Positions 10,242-18,641 of a DNA stretch of 64,000 bases are shown piece by piece. The stretch spans positions 186,001-250,000 of the forward strand of contig NZ_JAYLLH010000001.1 of NCBI RefSeq assembly GCF_035818635.1, given 5' to 3'. The number at the start of each line of letters is the position of its first letter. Position 1 is the stretch's first letter. This DNA comes from Mesobacterium_A hydrothermale. GTDB taxonomy: Bacteria > Pseudomonadota > Alphaproteobacteria > Rhodobacterales > Rhodobacteraceae. A program made the position numbers and the translations under genes. The notes beneath the pieces are model-generated. The model was not told the DNA's origin. It ran no database searches and saw nothing but the letters and a program-made list of their open reading frames with translations.

Positions 10242-10290
10242 GCGGAAAAATCCGACATTTGTGATCACAGCTTGGAAATGCGTGATCACA
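10242..10290 (-). promoter_or_regulatory. suc operon operator: two TGTGATCAC palindromes 21 bp apart plus TTTTCCGC block
   Basis: On the gene strand the order is TGTGATCACG (10290-10281), an 11-bp spacer, TGTGATCACA (10269-10260) and then TTTTCCGC (10249-10242). The sdh operon has the same arrangement with the same G/A order and the same centre-to-centre distance (18103-18149). A binding site for a shared dimeric regulator is inferred; the regulator is not encoded here as far as I can see. A possible promoter lies downstream (TTGAGA 10214-10209, TATACA 10189-10184, 19-bp spacing), which would place the palindromes in an activator-like position. Confidence 0.8.
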
Positions 10291-10316
10291 AAAAATCAGA
10301 ACTGTGGCGTCGCGAC

Positions 10317-11009
10317 TCAGAACGGTGTTGGAACAGGGGTGGCGACAAACAGGATCTGGCCGCGTGGCAACAGGTCCGGCGCGGTCCGCACATCAAAGCC
10401 CGCCGCCCGGATCGCGGGCAGCACGTCGGACAGGCGACGGTGATAGGGCGGGCGGACGTCATGGGTGACGACGCCGTCGGGCTGGCGGCAGGGGGTGCCG
10501 GGGGGGTGATCGTCGGGCGCAAGGAACAGGGTGACAAGCAGTTTGCGCAAACGCGGGAAGGCCGCGCGGATGCGGGCCAGCGCGGGGGGCAGGCGGTCTG
10601 CGGGAAGGTGGGTAAAGACGGCGAAACAGATCGCCATGTCGATATCGCCGGGCACGCCGGGAAAGGCGAAATCGGCATCCTCGACAAGGTGATCGGCGGG
10701 CAGGCGGGCGGGGTCTGCCAGTTCCAGAGCGCGCCCGCGCGACATCAGCGCACCGCTGGCGTCGGTTGCCCAGTAGTTGCCGGGGGCGAGGTAGGGCACC
10801 GCCTTGCACCCCAACCGCAGCGATCCGGCGCCGATATCCAGCAGCCGGTCGTCCGGTTGCAAGCCTTCGCGCAGGAGGGCCGCCATCTGCACGCGCCCGG
10901 TTTCCTCCCAGCGCCCGCCGACGATGTCGCGGTGCCGCCCCTTGGCCAGCGCCGTGTCATAGAACCCCGGCGCGAGGTAGGGCGAAACCGGGCGTTCAGC
11001 CACCGGCAC
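10317..11009 (-). CDS. Class I SAM-dependent methyltransferase
   Basis: A 230-residue protein with the SAM-binding motif LLDIGAGSLRLGCKAVPYL, a following YWATDASGALM segment (acidic motif II) and MAICFAVFTHLP in the motif IV region. This resembles methyltransferase-11/25 folds. The substrate cannot be read from the sequence. Its start overlaps the end of pepT by 14 bases, so the two are coupled. Its stop lies 26 bp before the suc operator, so readthrough into sucC is possible. Confidence 0.85.
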   Translation of the reverse strand: MPVAERPVSPYLAPGFYDTALAKGRHRDIVGGRWEETGRVQMAALLREGLQPDDRLLDIGAGSLRLGCKAVPYLAPGNYWATDASGALMSRGRALELADPARLPADHLVEDADFAFPGVPGDIDMAICFAVFTHLPADRLPPALARIRAAFPRLRKLLVTLFLAPDDHPPGTPCRQPDGVVTHDVRPPYHRRLSDVLPAIRAAGFDVRTAPDLLPRGQILFVATPVPTPF

Positions 11010-12228
11010 GCCGCAGGATCGACAGGCACAGGTCGGTGGCCAGCGCCATGTCCTGCACCGACACCCATTCCAGCGGGCCGTGAATGTTCTGCATCCCGGT
11101 GAACAGGTTCGGGCACGGCACCCCCATTTCCGTCAGGCGCGAGCCATCGGTGCCGCCCCGGATCGGGACCGACACCGGCTCTACCCCCAGTTCGCGGGCG
11201 GCGTTGCGGGCCAGGTCCACGGGCGTCATGTCGGTTTCCAGCCAATAGCGCATGTTGCGGTATTGCGAGGTGATCGTGCAGGTGATTTCGGCCCGCGGTT
11301 CGGTGGCGGCGACCGCGTCGCAAACCTGACGCAGCAGCGCGCCCTTGGCTTCGAGCCCGTCCAGTTCGAAATCGCGCAGGATGAATTTCAGCCGCATCTC
11401 GGACGAGCCGCCGTTCATGTCGGTCAGGTGGATGAAGCCATCGCGGTCGTCGGTGGTTTCCGGGGTCAGGGTGACATGCGGCAGGGTCATCACGATCTTT
11501 GACGCCAGATGCGCGGCGTTCACCAGCTTGTCCTTGGCCAGGCCGGGGTGGATCGACACGCCCTTGACCATAACCACGGCGCCATCGGCGGAAAAGCTTT
11601 CGTATTCGATTTCCCCCACCGCGCCGCCGTCGAACGTATAGGCGAAATCGGCGCCAAGGTCGGCGGGCAGGCGGGCATCGACGCCGCGGCCGATTTCTTC
11701 GTCCGGGGTGAAGGCGACACGCATCGTCGGGCGGGGAATATCGGGGTTTTGCAGCAGGTGGCGCGCGGCTGTCATGATGATCGCGACGCCGGCCTTGTCG
11801 TCGGCCCCCAGAAGGGTCAGGCCCGAGGCGGTGACGATGTCATGGCCCAGTTTTTCCGCGAGATAGGGAAATTCCTCGGGCGTCAGGGTCAGTTCGGGAT
11901 CGTCGGGAAAGGTGATCGCGCCGCCGTTGTAGCCCTTGATGACGCGGGGTTTCACGCCGGTGGCGTTGAACTGCGGCGCGGTGTCGACATGGGCCAGGAA
12001 CCCCACGGTCGGCCCCGGAACGGTGCCCGGGATCGTCGCGATGACGGTGCCGTAGTCGGTTTTCACCACATCCTGCGCGCCGATTTCTTCCAGTTCCGAT
12101 TTCAGCAGATCCAGAAGCGCGTGCTGAATCGCTGTGGACGGAGCGCTGGGGCTGTCGGCATCGGACTGGCTGTCGATGGCGGCATAGCGGACAAGACGGG
12201 TTTCGAGTTCGGAATTGAAGTCGGACAT
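10996..12228 (-). CDS. pepT: Peptidase T (tripeptide aminopeptidase)
   Basis: A cytoplasmic zinc aminopeptidase that removes N-terminal residues from tripeptides. The 410-residue M20 peptidase shows GFLAHVDTAPQF (first metal His and Asp), GADDKAGVAII (bridging Asp), TPDEEIGRG (catalytic Glu pair) and GVSIHPGLAKDKLVNA (dimerisation-domain signature of PepT), with a C-terminal PIRGGTDGSRL metal-binding segment. Length and order fit PepT. It lies between mdh and the methyltransferase gene on the same strand, separated from mdh by a terminator. Confidence 0.95.
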   Translation of the reverse strand: MSDFNSELETRLVRYAAIDSQSDADSPSAPSTAIQHALLDLLKSELEEIGAQDVVKTDYGTVIATIPGTVPGPTVGFLAHVDTAPQFNATGVKPRVIKGYNGGAITFPDDPELTLTPEEFPYLAEKLGHDIVTASGLTLLGADDKAGVAIIMTAARHLLQNPDIPRPTMRVAFTPDEEIGRGVDARLPADLGADFAYTFDGGAVGEIEYESFSADGAVVMVKGVSIHPGLAKDKLVNAAHLASKIVMTLPHVTLTPETTDDRDGFIHLTDMNGGSSEMRLKFILRDFELDGLEAKGALLRQVCDAVAATEPRAEITCTITSQYRNMRYWLETDMTPVDLARNAARELGVEPVSVPIRGGTDGSRLTEMGVPCPNLFTGMQNIHGPLEWVSVQDMALATDLCLSILRRAGG

Positions 12229-12292
12229 GGGGCCTCCGGTCGTTTGCGCGGATCAGGCCCCCGGGGCGGGGCGGTGTCAAGGTGAGGACATG

Positions 12293-12319
12293 CAAAAAGG
12301 GCGCCCGACGGGGCGCCCT
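12293..12319 (-). terminator. Intrinsic terminator of mdh
   Basis: Stem AGGGCGCCC/GGGCGCCCT (12298-12306, 12311-12319) with a GACG loop. On the minus strand it is followed by a T run (CTTTTTG), 26 bp after the mdh stop. Confidence 0.88.
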
Positions 12320-12345
12320 CTCGCATTCTTGTGCCGCGTTGGAAA

Positions 12346-13308
12346 TCAGGCCAGCGAGGGATCGATTTCCTTGCAGGCCTTGACCAGGCCCTTCACCGCG
12401 TCGACCGACTTGTCGAACATCTCCTGCTCTTCCTTGGTGAGCTTGATGTTCACGATCTTTTCGATGCCGCCGGCGCCGATCACGGTGGGCACGCCCACGT
12501 ACATGTCGTCGACACCCAGTTCGCCGTCGCAATAGGCGGCGCAGGGCAGCACGCGCTTTTGGTCTTTCAGATAGGCTTCGGCCATTTCGATGGCCGAGGT
12601 GGCCGGAGCGTAATAGGCCGAGCCGTTGCCCAGCAGGCCGACGATTTCGGCGCCGCCGTCGCGGGTACGCTGAACGATCGCGTCCATCTTTTCCTGCGTG
12701 GTCCAGCCCATTTCGACCAGGTCGGGCAGGGGAATGCCGGCAACGGTCGAGTAGCGGACCGACGGTACCATGGTGTCGCCGTGGCCGCCCAGAACGAAGG
12801 CGGTGACGTCTTTCATCGACACGCCGAATTCGACCGACAGGAAGTGGCGGAAGCGGGCGCTGTCCAGAACGCCGGCCATGCCGCAGACCTTGTTCGCGGG
12901 CAGGCCCGAGAACTGCTGCAGCGCCCAGACCATCGCATCGAGCGGGTTGGTGATGCAGATGACGAAGGCGTCGGGGGCGTTGGCCTTGATGCCTTCGCCC
13001 ACGGATTTCATGACCTTCAGGTTGATCCCCAGCAGGTCATCGCGGCTCATGCCCGGCTTGCGCGGCACGCCGGCGGTGACGATGCAGACATCGGCACCGG
13101 CGATATCGGCATAGTCGGTGGTGCCTTTCAGCGTGGCGTCGAAGCCTTCCGAGGGACCGGCCTCGGCAATGTCGAGCGCCTTGCCCTGCGGCGTGCCCTC
13201 GGCGATGTCGAACAGGACGACGTCGCCCAGTTCTTTCAGTGCTGCAAGGTGGGCAAGGGTGCCACCGATCTGTCCCGCGCCGATCAGGGCGATCTTGGGT
13301 CTGGCCAT
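12346..13308 (-). CDS. mdh: Malate dehydrogenase (NAD-dependent, LDH-like type)
   Basis: Interconverts malate and oxaloacetate in the TCA cycle. The 320 residues start MARPKIALIGAGQIGGTLAHL (NAD Rossmann motif). They include VTAGVPRKPGMSRDDLL (substrate-binding Arg) and the catalytic His in LGGHGDTMVP. The start at 13308 has GGAGAG upstream and matches the family. It is the first gene of the minus-strand TCA block, which continues through pepT to sucC, but a terminator follows it. Confidence 0.97.
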   Translation of the reverse strand: MARPKIALIGAGQIGGTLAHLAALKELGDVVLFDIAEGTPQGKALDIAEAGPSEGFDATLKGTTDYADIAGADVCIVTAGVPRKPGMSRDDLLGINLKVMKSVGEGIKANAPDAFVICITNPLDAMVWALQQFSGLPANKVCGMAGVLDSARFRHFLSVEFGVSMKDVTAFVLGGHGDTMVPSVRYSTVAGIPLPDLVEMGWTTQEKMDAIVQRTRDGGAEIVGLLGNGSAYYAPATSAIEMAEAYLKDQKRVLPCAAYCDGELGVDDMYVGVPTVIGAGGIEKIVNIKLTKEEQEMFDKSVDAVKGLVKACKEIDPSLA

Positions 13309-13467
13309 GGATATCTCTCCAGTCCTTCGTGAAATTCGACGATTGCCTAAGCCTTTGTGACGCGCCGCGCAAGGGTGCTGCGCTGCGGCAGCGGGCGCTG
13401 TTAGGGCTATCGTTCCCCGTGCGGGCACGATAAAGGCAGTTTAAACGCCAGTTTAGAGGAGCCGGAC

Positions 13468-14220
13468 GTGGAGCTTTTCACCCTGCCTGTTTTTGCCGTG
13501 ACGATCCCGGCGGTGATCTTCGCGGGCATTTCCAAGGGCGGTTTCGGGTCTGGTGTGGCCTTTGCCAGTTCGTCGATTCTTGCCATTGCGCTGGATCCGG
13601 GAATTGCCATCGGGCTGATGCTGCCGCTTTTGATGCTGATCGACGTGACCAGCCTGCCGGCCTATTGGCGCAAGTGGGACTGGGGCGTGGCCAAGGTGCT
13701 GTTGTGGGGCGGGATTCCCGGCACGATCCTGGGGGCATTGTTTTATGCCTGGGCCAACCCGGATGCGATCCGGCTGATCATCGGGCTGGTGGCGCTGCTG
13801 TTCGTGGCCTGGCAACTGGCGGTGAAATACAAGCTGATCCGGCTGGGGGCAAAGTTCGGCCCGGGCGTCGGGCTTGGGGCGGGTGTCGCGCTGGGCTTTA
13901 CCAGTTTCGTCAGCCATGCGGGCGGGCCCGCGGCGGCGGTTTACATGCTGGGGCAGGGGATGTCGAAGACCCGTTACCAGGCGACGACTGTGCTGATCTT
14001 CTGGGCGGTCAACCTGTTCAAGTCGGGCTTTTACGCCGGGATGGGGATTTTCACGACGCAAACGCTGTTGCTGGGGCTGGCGCTGGCGCCGTTCGCGATC
14101 CTGGGTACATGGCTTGGCATCAAGGCCCACAAGATGATCCCGGAACGGGCGTTTTTCGGCGTGACCTATGTGGCGCTGACCCTGACCGGGGCCAAGCTGG
14201 TGTGGGATGCGCTGACCTGA
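13468..14220 (+). CDS. TauE/SafE-family sulfite exporter-like membrane protein
   Basis: A 250-residue, very hydrophobic protein with about seven or eight predicted transmembrane segments. It has the family-type N-terminal segment IPAVIFAGISKGGFGSG and an internal second copy around LGFTSFVSHAGGPAAAVYML. TauE/SafE proteins export sulfite or organosulfonates, though many members are uncharacterised and the substrate cannot be assigned here. The start is GTG 13468 with GAGGA about 8 bp upstream. It converges with the small secreted protein gene, with only 3 bp between stops. Confidence 0.88.
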   Translation: MELFTLPVFAVTIPAVIFAGISKGGFGSGVAFASSSILAIALDPGIAIGLMLPLLMLIDVTSLPAYWRKWDWGVAKVLLWGGIPGTILGALFYAWANPDAIRLIIGLVALLFVAWQLAVKYKLIRLGAKFGPGVGLGAGVALGFTSFVSHAGGPAAAVYMLGQGMSKTRYQATTVLIFWAVNLFKSGFYAGMGIFTTQTLLLGLALAPFAILGTWLGIKAHKMIPERAFFGVTYVALTLTGAKLVWDALT

Positions 14221-14223
14221 GGG

Positions 14224-14529
14224 TCAGGCATCGTCACCGGGTGTTTTCAGCGCGGCGGTCAGGGTTTCAAACGCCTGTCCGCTGGCGATCAGGCAGGTCA
14301 GACCCTGCGCCGTGGTGACGGTGATCGTCCAGCTGCCGGTCCGGGACGAGGCAAAAACCTCCATCATCTGGTTGTTGCTGCCAAGGCCGATGGATTGGCG
14401 GGTTTCGCCGTATTTTTCGGCCAGTCGCGCCACGACCTGATCACGCGGGGCGCAGTTTGCCAGAGTTTGGGCAGATGCGGGCGCGGCAAGCACCAAGAGC
14501 GCAGCCCCGGTCCGGAAAATCTGTTTCAT
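14224..14529 (-). CDS. Small secreted protein of unknown function
   Basis: A 101-residue protein with a clear Sec signal peptide (MKQIFRTGAALLVLAAPASA, cleavage before QT). The mature part of about 81 residues contains two cysteines (NCAPRDQVVARLAEKYGE and GLTCLIASG), which could form a disulphide. The NCAPRD-ARLAEKYGE start resembles a recurrent type of periplasmic protein in Rhodobacterales, but no function is known to me. ATG 14529 is chosen because it precedes the signal peptide and has GGTGGTGAT upstream. Confidence 0.75.
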   Translation of the reverse strand: MKQIFRTGAALLVLAAPASAQTLANCAPRDQVVARLAEKYGETRQSIGLGSNNQMMEVFASSRTGSWTITVTTAQGLTCLIASGQAFETLTAALKTPGDDA

Positions 14530-14770
14530 TGCATCACCACCTTTTTCAACGGTTGAACAAAGGTCCGGAAATCCCCCTGCCGCTGGGTGCCTTGGCCCCA
14601 CCGGACTGTGCTGTTAGGATGGGCAGACAGAGCTTTCGCGAAGGTTAACGCGGCGGGTGGAGGAGAGATTTCGTCGGGGCGGTTGGCCTGAGTCGCTGCG
14701 TCTGGCGCAGCATTTTTCTGCAATGCGGCAATTTCTGCTTGAACTTTTCTAAGAAAAATGCCCCTTTCCG

Positions 14771-14786
14771 CGCAACATTGTTACGG
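14771..14786 (+). promoter_or_regulatory. Palindrome CGCAAC-ATT-GTTACG upstream of the Mcl2-like gene
   Basis: A near-perfect 6-3-6 inverted repeat (one mismatch) lies immediately before the ribosome binding site GGAGGT (14785-14790). The same element, perfectly symmetric, lies upstream of phaB (63860-63874). Shared control of acetyl-CoA assimilation and PHB genes is an inference. Confidence 0.5.
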
Positions 14787-14796
14787 AGGTCTTCTC

Positions 14797-15654
<858 letters not shown>

Positions 15655-15657
15655 CCC

Positions 15658-16212
15658 ATGTATAGCCTGATCCTCATCCTTGGCGTCGCCCTGTGGAGCG
15701 GCGCCCACCTGTTCAAGCGCATTGCGCCGGAGCGCCGCGCCGCGCTGGGCGACGGGTTCAGGGGGCCGGTATCGCTGATGCTGCTGGCCAGTCTTGTGCT
15801 GATGGTGATCGGCTATCGCGGGATGGACGGGGCGTTTTTCTGGGGCCGTCACCCGGCGACGGTGGGGATCAACAACCTGCTGATGCTGGTTTCGGTTTAC
15901 CTGTTTGCCGCGTCGGGCATGAAGACGGCGATGGGGCAGAAGATGCGCCACCCGATGCTGATCGGGGTCAAGACCTGGGCGCTGGCGCACCTGCTGGTGA
16001 ACGGCGACGTTGCGTCGTTCATCCTGTTTGGCGGTTTGCTGGCCTGGGCCGTGGTCGAGGTGATCCTGATCAACAAGCAGACCACCTGGGTGAAGCCCGC
16101 AACCGTCACCGTCAACGCTCGCAAAGAGGTGATGGCGCTGGTCGGGACGCTGGTCGTCTATGGTGTGGCGGTTGGCATCCACTATTGGCTTGGCTACCCG
16201 ACGTTTGGATAA
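15658..16212 (+). CDS. NnrU-family membrane protein
   Basis: A 184-residue integral membrane protein with five or so hydrophobic segments, starting MYSLILILGVALWSGAHLFK. It contains the family-typical GMKTAMGQKMRHPMLIGVK and WALAHLLVNGD. NnrU was first described near nitric-oxide reductase genes and has a 15-cis-zeta-carotene isomerase relative in plants; its bacterial role is unsettled. Its ATG follows the Mcl2-like gene stop by 3 bp, so it is cotranscribed with it. No nitrogen-oxide gene is visible nearby. Confidence 0.9.
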   Translation: MYSLILILGVALWSGAHLFKRIAPERRAALGDGFRGPVSLMLLASLVLMVIGYRGMDGAFFWGRHPATVGINNLLMLVSVYLFAASGMKTAMGQKMRHPMLIGVKTWALAHLLVNGDVASFILFGGLLAWAVVEVILINKQTTWVKPATVTVNARKEVMALVGTLVVYGVAVGIHYWLGYPTFG

Positions 16213-16216
16213 GGCC

Positions 16217-16420
16217 ATGAAACTGTATCGTTTTCTGACCGCCGACGACACGTCTGCCTTTTGCCACAAGGTGACCGCCGCCCTGAACAAGGGCTGGGCG
16301 CTGCATGGCGATCCGACCTATGCCTTTGACGCGGCCAACGGCGTGATGCGCTGCGGGCAGGCGGTGACCAAAGAGGTCGAGGGCACCTATACCCCTGACA
16401 CCAAGCTGGGCGAGCACTGA
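16217..16420 (+). CDS. DUF1737 small protein
   Basis: A 67-residue protein (MKLYRFLTADDTSAFCHKVT, then NKGWALHGDPTYAFD) with the pattern of DUF1737, whose members share the KGW-x-LxGxP signature. There is no signal peptide or membrane segment. It starts 4 bp after nnrU and ends 36 bp before mch, so it forms an operon with them. Function is unknown; the context hints at a link to mesaconyl-CoA hydratase, but this is inference. Confidence 0.85.
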   Translation: MKLYRFLTADDTSAFCHKVTAALNKGWALHGDPTYAFDAANGVMRCGQAVTKEVEGTYTPDTKLGEH

Positions 16421-16456
16421 GCCTGCCCCGACGGATCCGACAAGGAAAGACGCAGC

Positions 16457-17488
16457 ATGACCAAGACCAACCCCGGCCGCTTTTTCGAAGACTATGCCAT
16501 CGGCCAGGTGATCGACCACGCGGTGCCGCGCACGGTTTCCGGCGGCGAGCGGGCGCTGTACCATGCGCTTTATCCAATGCGGCACGCGTTGTATTCGTCG
16601 GACGCGTTTGCGCAGTCCTGCGGTCTGCCTGGCAGTCCGCTGGACGATCTGGCGGCGTTTCACGTGGTCTTTGGCAAGACCGTGCCGGACGTGTCGCTGA
16701 ACGCGGTGGCAAACCTGGGCTATGCCGAAGGCCGCTGGATGACGCCGGTTTATGCCGGGGATACCCTGCGCAGCACGTCCGAGGTGATCGGGCTGAAGCA
16801 GAATTCCAATGGCAAGACCGGGGTGGTCTATGTCCGCACGCGCGGTCTGAACCAGCGCGACGAAGTGGTGATGGAATATTGCCGCTGGGTGATGGTGCGG
16901 AAAAACAACCTGGATGCGCCCGCACCAGAGGCGGTGGTGCCCGAGCTGAAGAAGGTGCTGACGGTTGCTGATCTGACCCTGCCCGAGCGGCTGGATTTCA
17001 CCGGCTATGACTTTACCCTTGCGGGCGAGCCACACCGCTGGGGCGACTATGAGGTCGGAGAGCAGATCGACCACGTCGATGGCGTGACGATCGAGGAAGC
17101 CGAACACATGATGGCGACGCGGCTTTGGCAGAACACCGCCAAGGTGCATTTCGATGCCACGTTCCGCCCCGATGGCCAGAGGCTGATCTATGGCGGGCAT
17201 GTGATTTCGATGGCCCGCGCGCTGTCGTTCAACGGTCTGGCGAATGCGCAGATGATCGTTGGCCTGAACGCCGGGGCCCATGCCAACCCGTGTTTTTCGG
17301 GGGATACGATCAAGGCCTGGTCCGAGGTGCTGGACAAGGCCGACACCGGTCTGCCCGGCGTCGGCGCGATCCGGCTGCGGCTGGTGGCGACGAAGGGCAG
17401 CGCACCCTTTGCCCTGAAAAGCGCGGACGGCAAGTACCTGCCCGAGGTTTTGTTGGATCTCGACTACTGGGCGCTGATGCCGAAATGA
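16457..17488 (+). CDS. mch: Mesaconyl-CoA hydratase
   Basis: Hydrates mesaconyl-(C1)-CoA to beta-methylmalyl-CoA in the ethylmalonyl-CoA pathway. The 343-residue protein starts MTKTNPGRFFEDYAIGQVID and carries two MaoC-like hot-dog segments, each opening with an F/Y-E-D/V-G-x-x-I-D-H pattern (residues about 10-20 and 195-210). The length equals that of the Rhodobacter enzyme. The operon context with an Mcl2-like gene, and mcl1 in the same window, supports the call. The start has AAGGAAAG upstream. Confidence 0.93.
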   Translation: MTKTNPGRFFEDYAIGQVIDHAVPRTVSGGERALYHALYPMRHALYSSDAFAQSCGLPGSPLDDLAAFHVVFGKTVPDVSLNAVANLGYAEGRWMTPVYAGDTLRSTSEVIGLKQNSNGKTGVVYVRTRGLNQRDEVVMEYCRWVMVRKNNLDAPAPEAVVPELKKVLTVADLTLPERLDFTGYDFTLAGEPHRWGDYEVGEQIDHVDGVTIEEAEHMMATRLWQNTAKVHFDATFRPDGQRLIYGGHVISMARALSFNGLANAQMIVGLNAGAHANPCFSGDTIKAWSEVLDKADTGLPGVGAIRLRLVATKGSAPFALKSADGKYLPEVLLDLDYWALMPK

Positions 17489-17570
17489 CCTGATACAACT
17501 TTTTCGCGATATTATTGCCCTGACGCGATGTGACGCCACACTTCTGTCCCAATTCGATTCCAACGTAGGC

Positions 17571-17594
17571 TTAACGTAGCGTTAACTAACGTTA
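17571..17594 (+). promoter_or_regulatory. Adjacent palindromes TTAACG-TAG-CGTTAA and TAACGTTA
   Basis: A 6-3-6 inverted repeat (17571-17585) is followed by a perfect 8-bp palindrome (17587-17594), 22 bp before the start of the 133-residue membrane protein. Repeated TAACG words of this density suggest an operator. No regulator is identified. Confidence 0.45.
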
Positions 17595-17615
17595 TACGAG
17601 AGCGGGAAGCGGACG

Positions 17616-18017
17616 ATGACACAAGCGTTGATCACATTCTATTCTTTGACGGCAGCAGCATTTGCTGCAATCGCGCTGGCGAACCCCGCGCTGAGAGAAC
17701 AGATGATCGCGGGTATCGGCGTCTATGATGCCAACGACTCGCGGATCCTGACCCGTATTTGCACGCTGTGCCGGATGCTCATCAGCGCGGTGATGATGGC
17801 GGCAGCGGTTTATATCGGGGTGATCGCGCTGATCGCATTGGCCGAAGGAACCTATTGGGCGGTTTACGTTGTGGCATCGTTGGGCGTGATCGTTGGTGGC
17901 GGTGTGACCTCTGCCGGGTTTCGGGCGGAACGGGTTTCGGGGATGCGCACGCCCTGGCGCGCGGCGCTGGCGCTGACCACGATGCTGCCGCTGTCGGTGA
18001 TTGTCGCGACCGCCTAG
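17616..18017 (+). CDS. Hypothetical membrane protein
   Basis: A 133-residue protein with about four predicted membrane helices: FYSLTAAAFAAIALA near the start, MLISAVMMAAAVYIGVIALIAL in the middle, the VVASLGVIVGGGVT segment, and LALTTMLPLSVIVATA at the end. A short cytosolic stretch contains NDSRILTRICTLCR. I recognise no family. It lies between mch and the sdh promoter on the same strand. Paired palindromes just upstream suggest its own regulated promoter. Confidence 0.7.
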   Translation: MTQALITFYSLTAAAFAAIALANPALREQMIAGIGVYDANDSRILTRICTLCRMLISAVMMAAAVYIGVIALIALAEGTYWAVYVVASLGVIVGGGVTSAGFRAERVSGMRTPWRAALALTTMLPLSVIVATA

Positions 18018-18102
18018 TTCCGGACCTTTTTTGTCAGATTTGCGCAGCGGCGCGGGCGCCTTCCCGGGGTCTGCGCCGAATTGATTCTGTTAGCGTCCAA
18101 GC

Positions 18103-18149
18103 TGTGATCACGCAGTCGGGAACTGTGATCACAAACGCGAATTTTCCGC
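18103..18149 (+). promoter_or_regulatory. sdh operon operator: two TGTGATCAC palindromes 21 bp apart plus TTTTCCGC block
   Basis: TGTGATCACG (18103-18112), an 11-bp spacer, TGTGATCACA (18124-18133) and TTTTCCGC (18142-18149), 114 bp before sdhC. The arrangement is the same as upstream of sucC in sequence, order, spacing and distance. A second ATTTTTCCGC lies at 18171-18180. No other place in the window has the paired sites. Confidence 0.8.
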
Positions 18150-18247
18150 AGCTATAGCGTGGAAATCCTGATTTTTCCGCAGCCTGACCCGTGACAGCAA
18201 TGTAAAAAGCAATAAAAGGACCGCAGGGTAACCGAAAGGACAGACAC

Positions 18248-18631
18248 ATGGCCGATGTCAAAAAGGTGGAACGCCCGCTTTCGCCGCATCTGCAAATCTA
18301 TCGCTGGCAGATCCCGATGCTCACCTCAATCCTGACGCGCATCACCGGCAACGGTCTGATCGTCGGCGCGCTGCTGGTGGTTTGGTGGCTTTTGGCGGCG
18401 GCGACCTCTCCAGAGTATTTTGCCATTGCCGACGGCGTGCTGCGCAGCTGGTTCGGTGATCTGGTGCTGGCGCTGTCGATGTGGGCGCTGTGGTATCACT
18501 ACCTCGCCGGTATTCGCCATTTCATCTATGACGCGGGCAAGGGCATGGACATTCCCACCGCCGAGAAGCTGGGCCTGGCCTGCATCATCGGCTCGGTCGT
18601 CCTGACCGTCCTGACCCTGATCATCATCTGA
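18248..18631 (+). CDS. sdhC: Succinate dehydrogenase cytochrome b556 subunit
   Basis: A membrane anchor of complex II that helps bind haem b and ubiquinone. The 127 residues contain RPLSPHLQIYRWQIPMLTSI and the TRITG motif typical of SdhC, three membrane helices, and HYLAGIRHFIYDAGKG with the haem-ligand histidine. It is the first gene of the sdh operon, 10 bp before sdhD, preceded by AAAGGA and the paired palindromes. Confidence 0.95.
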   Translation: MADVKKVERPLSPHLQIYRWQIPMLTSILTRITGNGLIVGALLVVWWLLAAATSPEYFAIADGVLRSWFGDLVLALSMWALWYHYLAGIRHFIYDAGKGMDIPTAEKLGLACIIGSVVLTVLTLIII

Positions 18632-18641
18632 GGAGGCCGCC

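Noticed and set aside
10150..10316. Small ORF in the suc upstream region
   Set aside because: No frame with start, ribosome binding site and coding-like composition; the stretch is better explained as promoter and operator.
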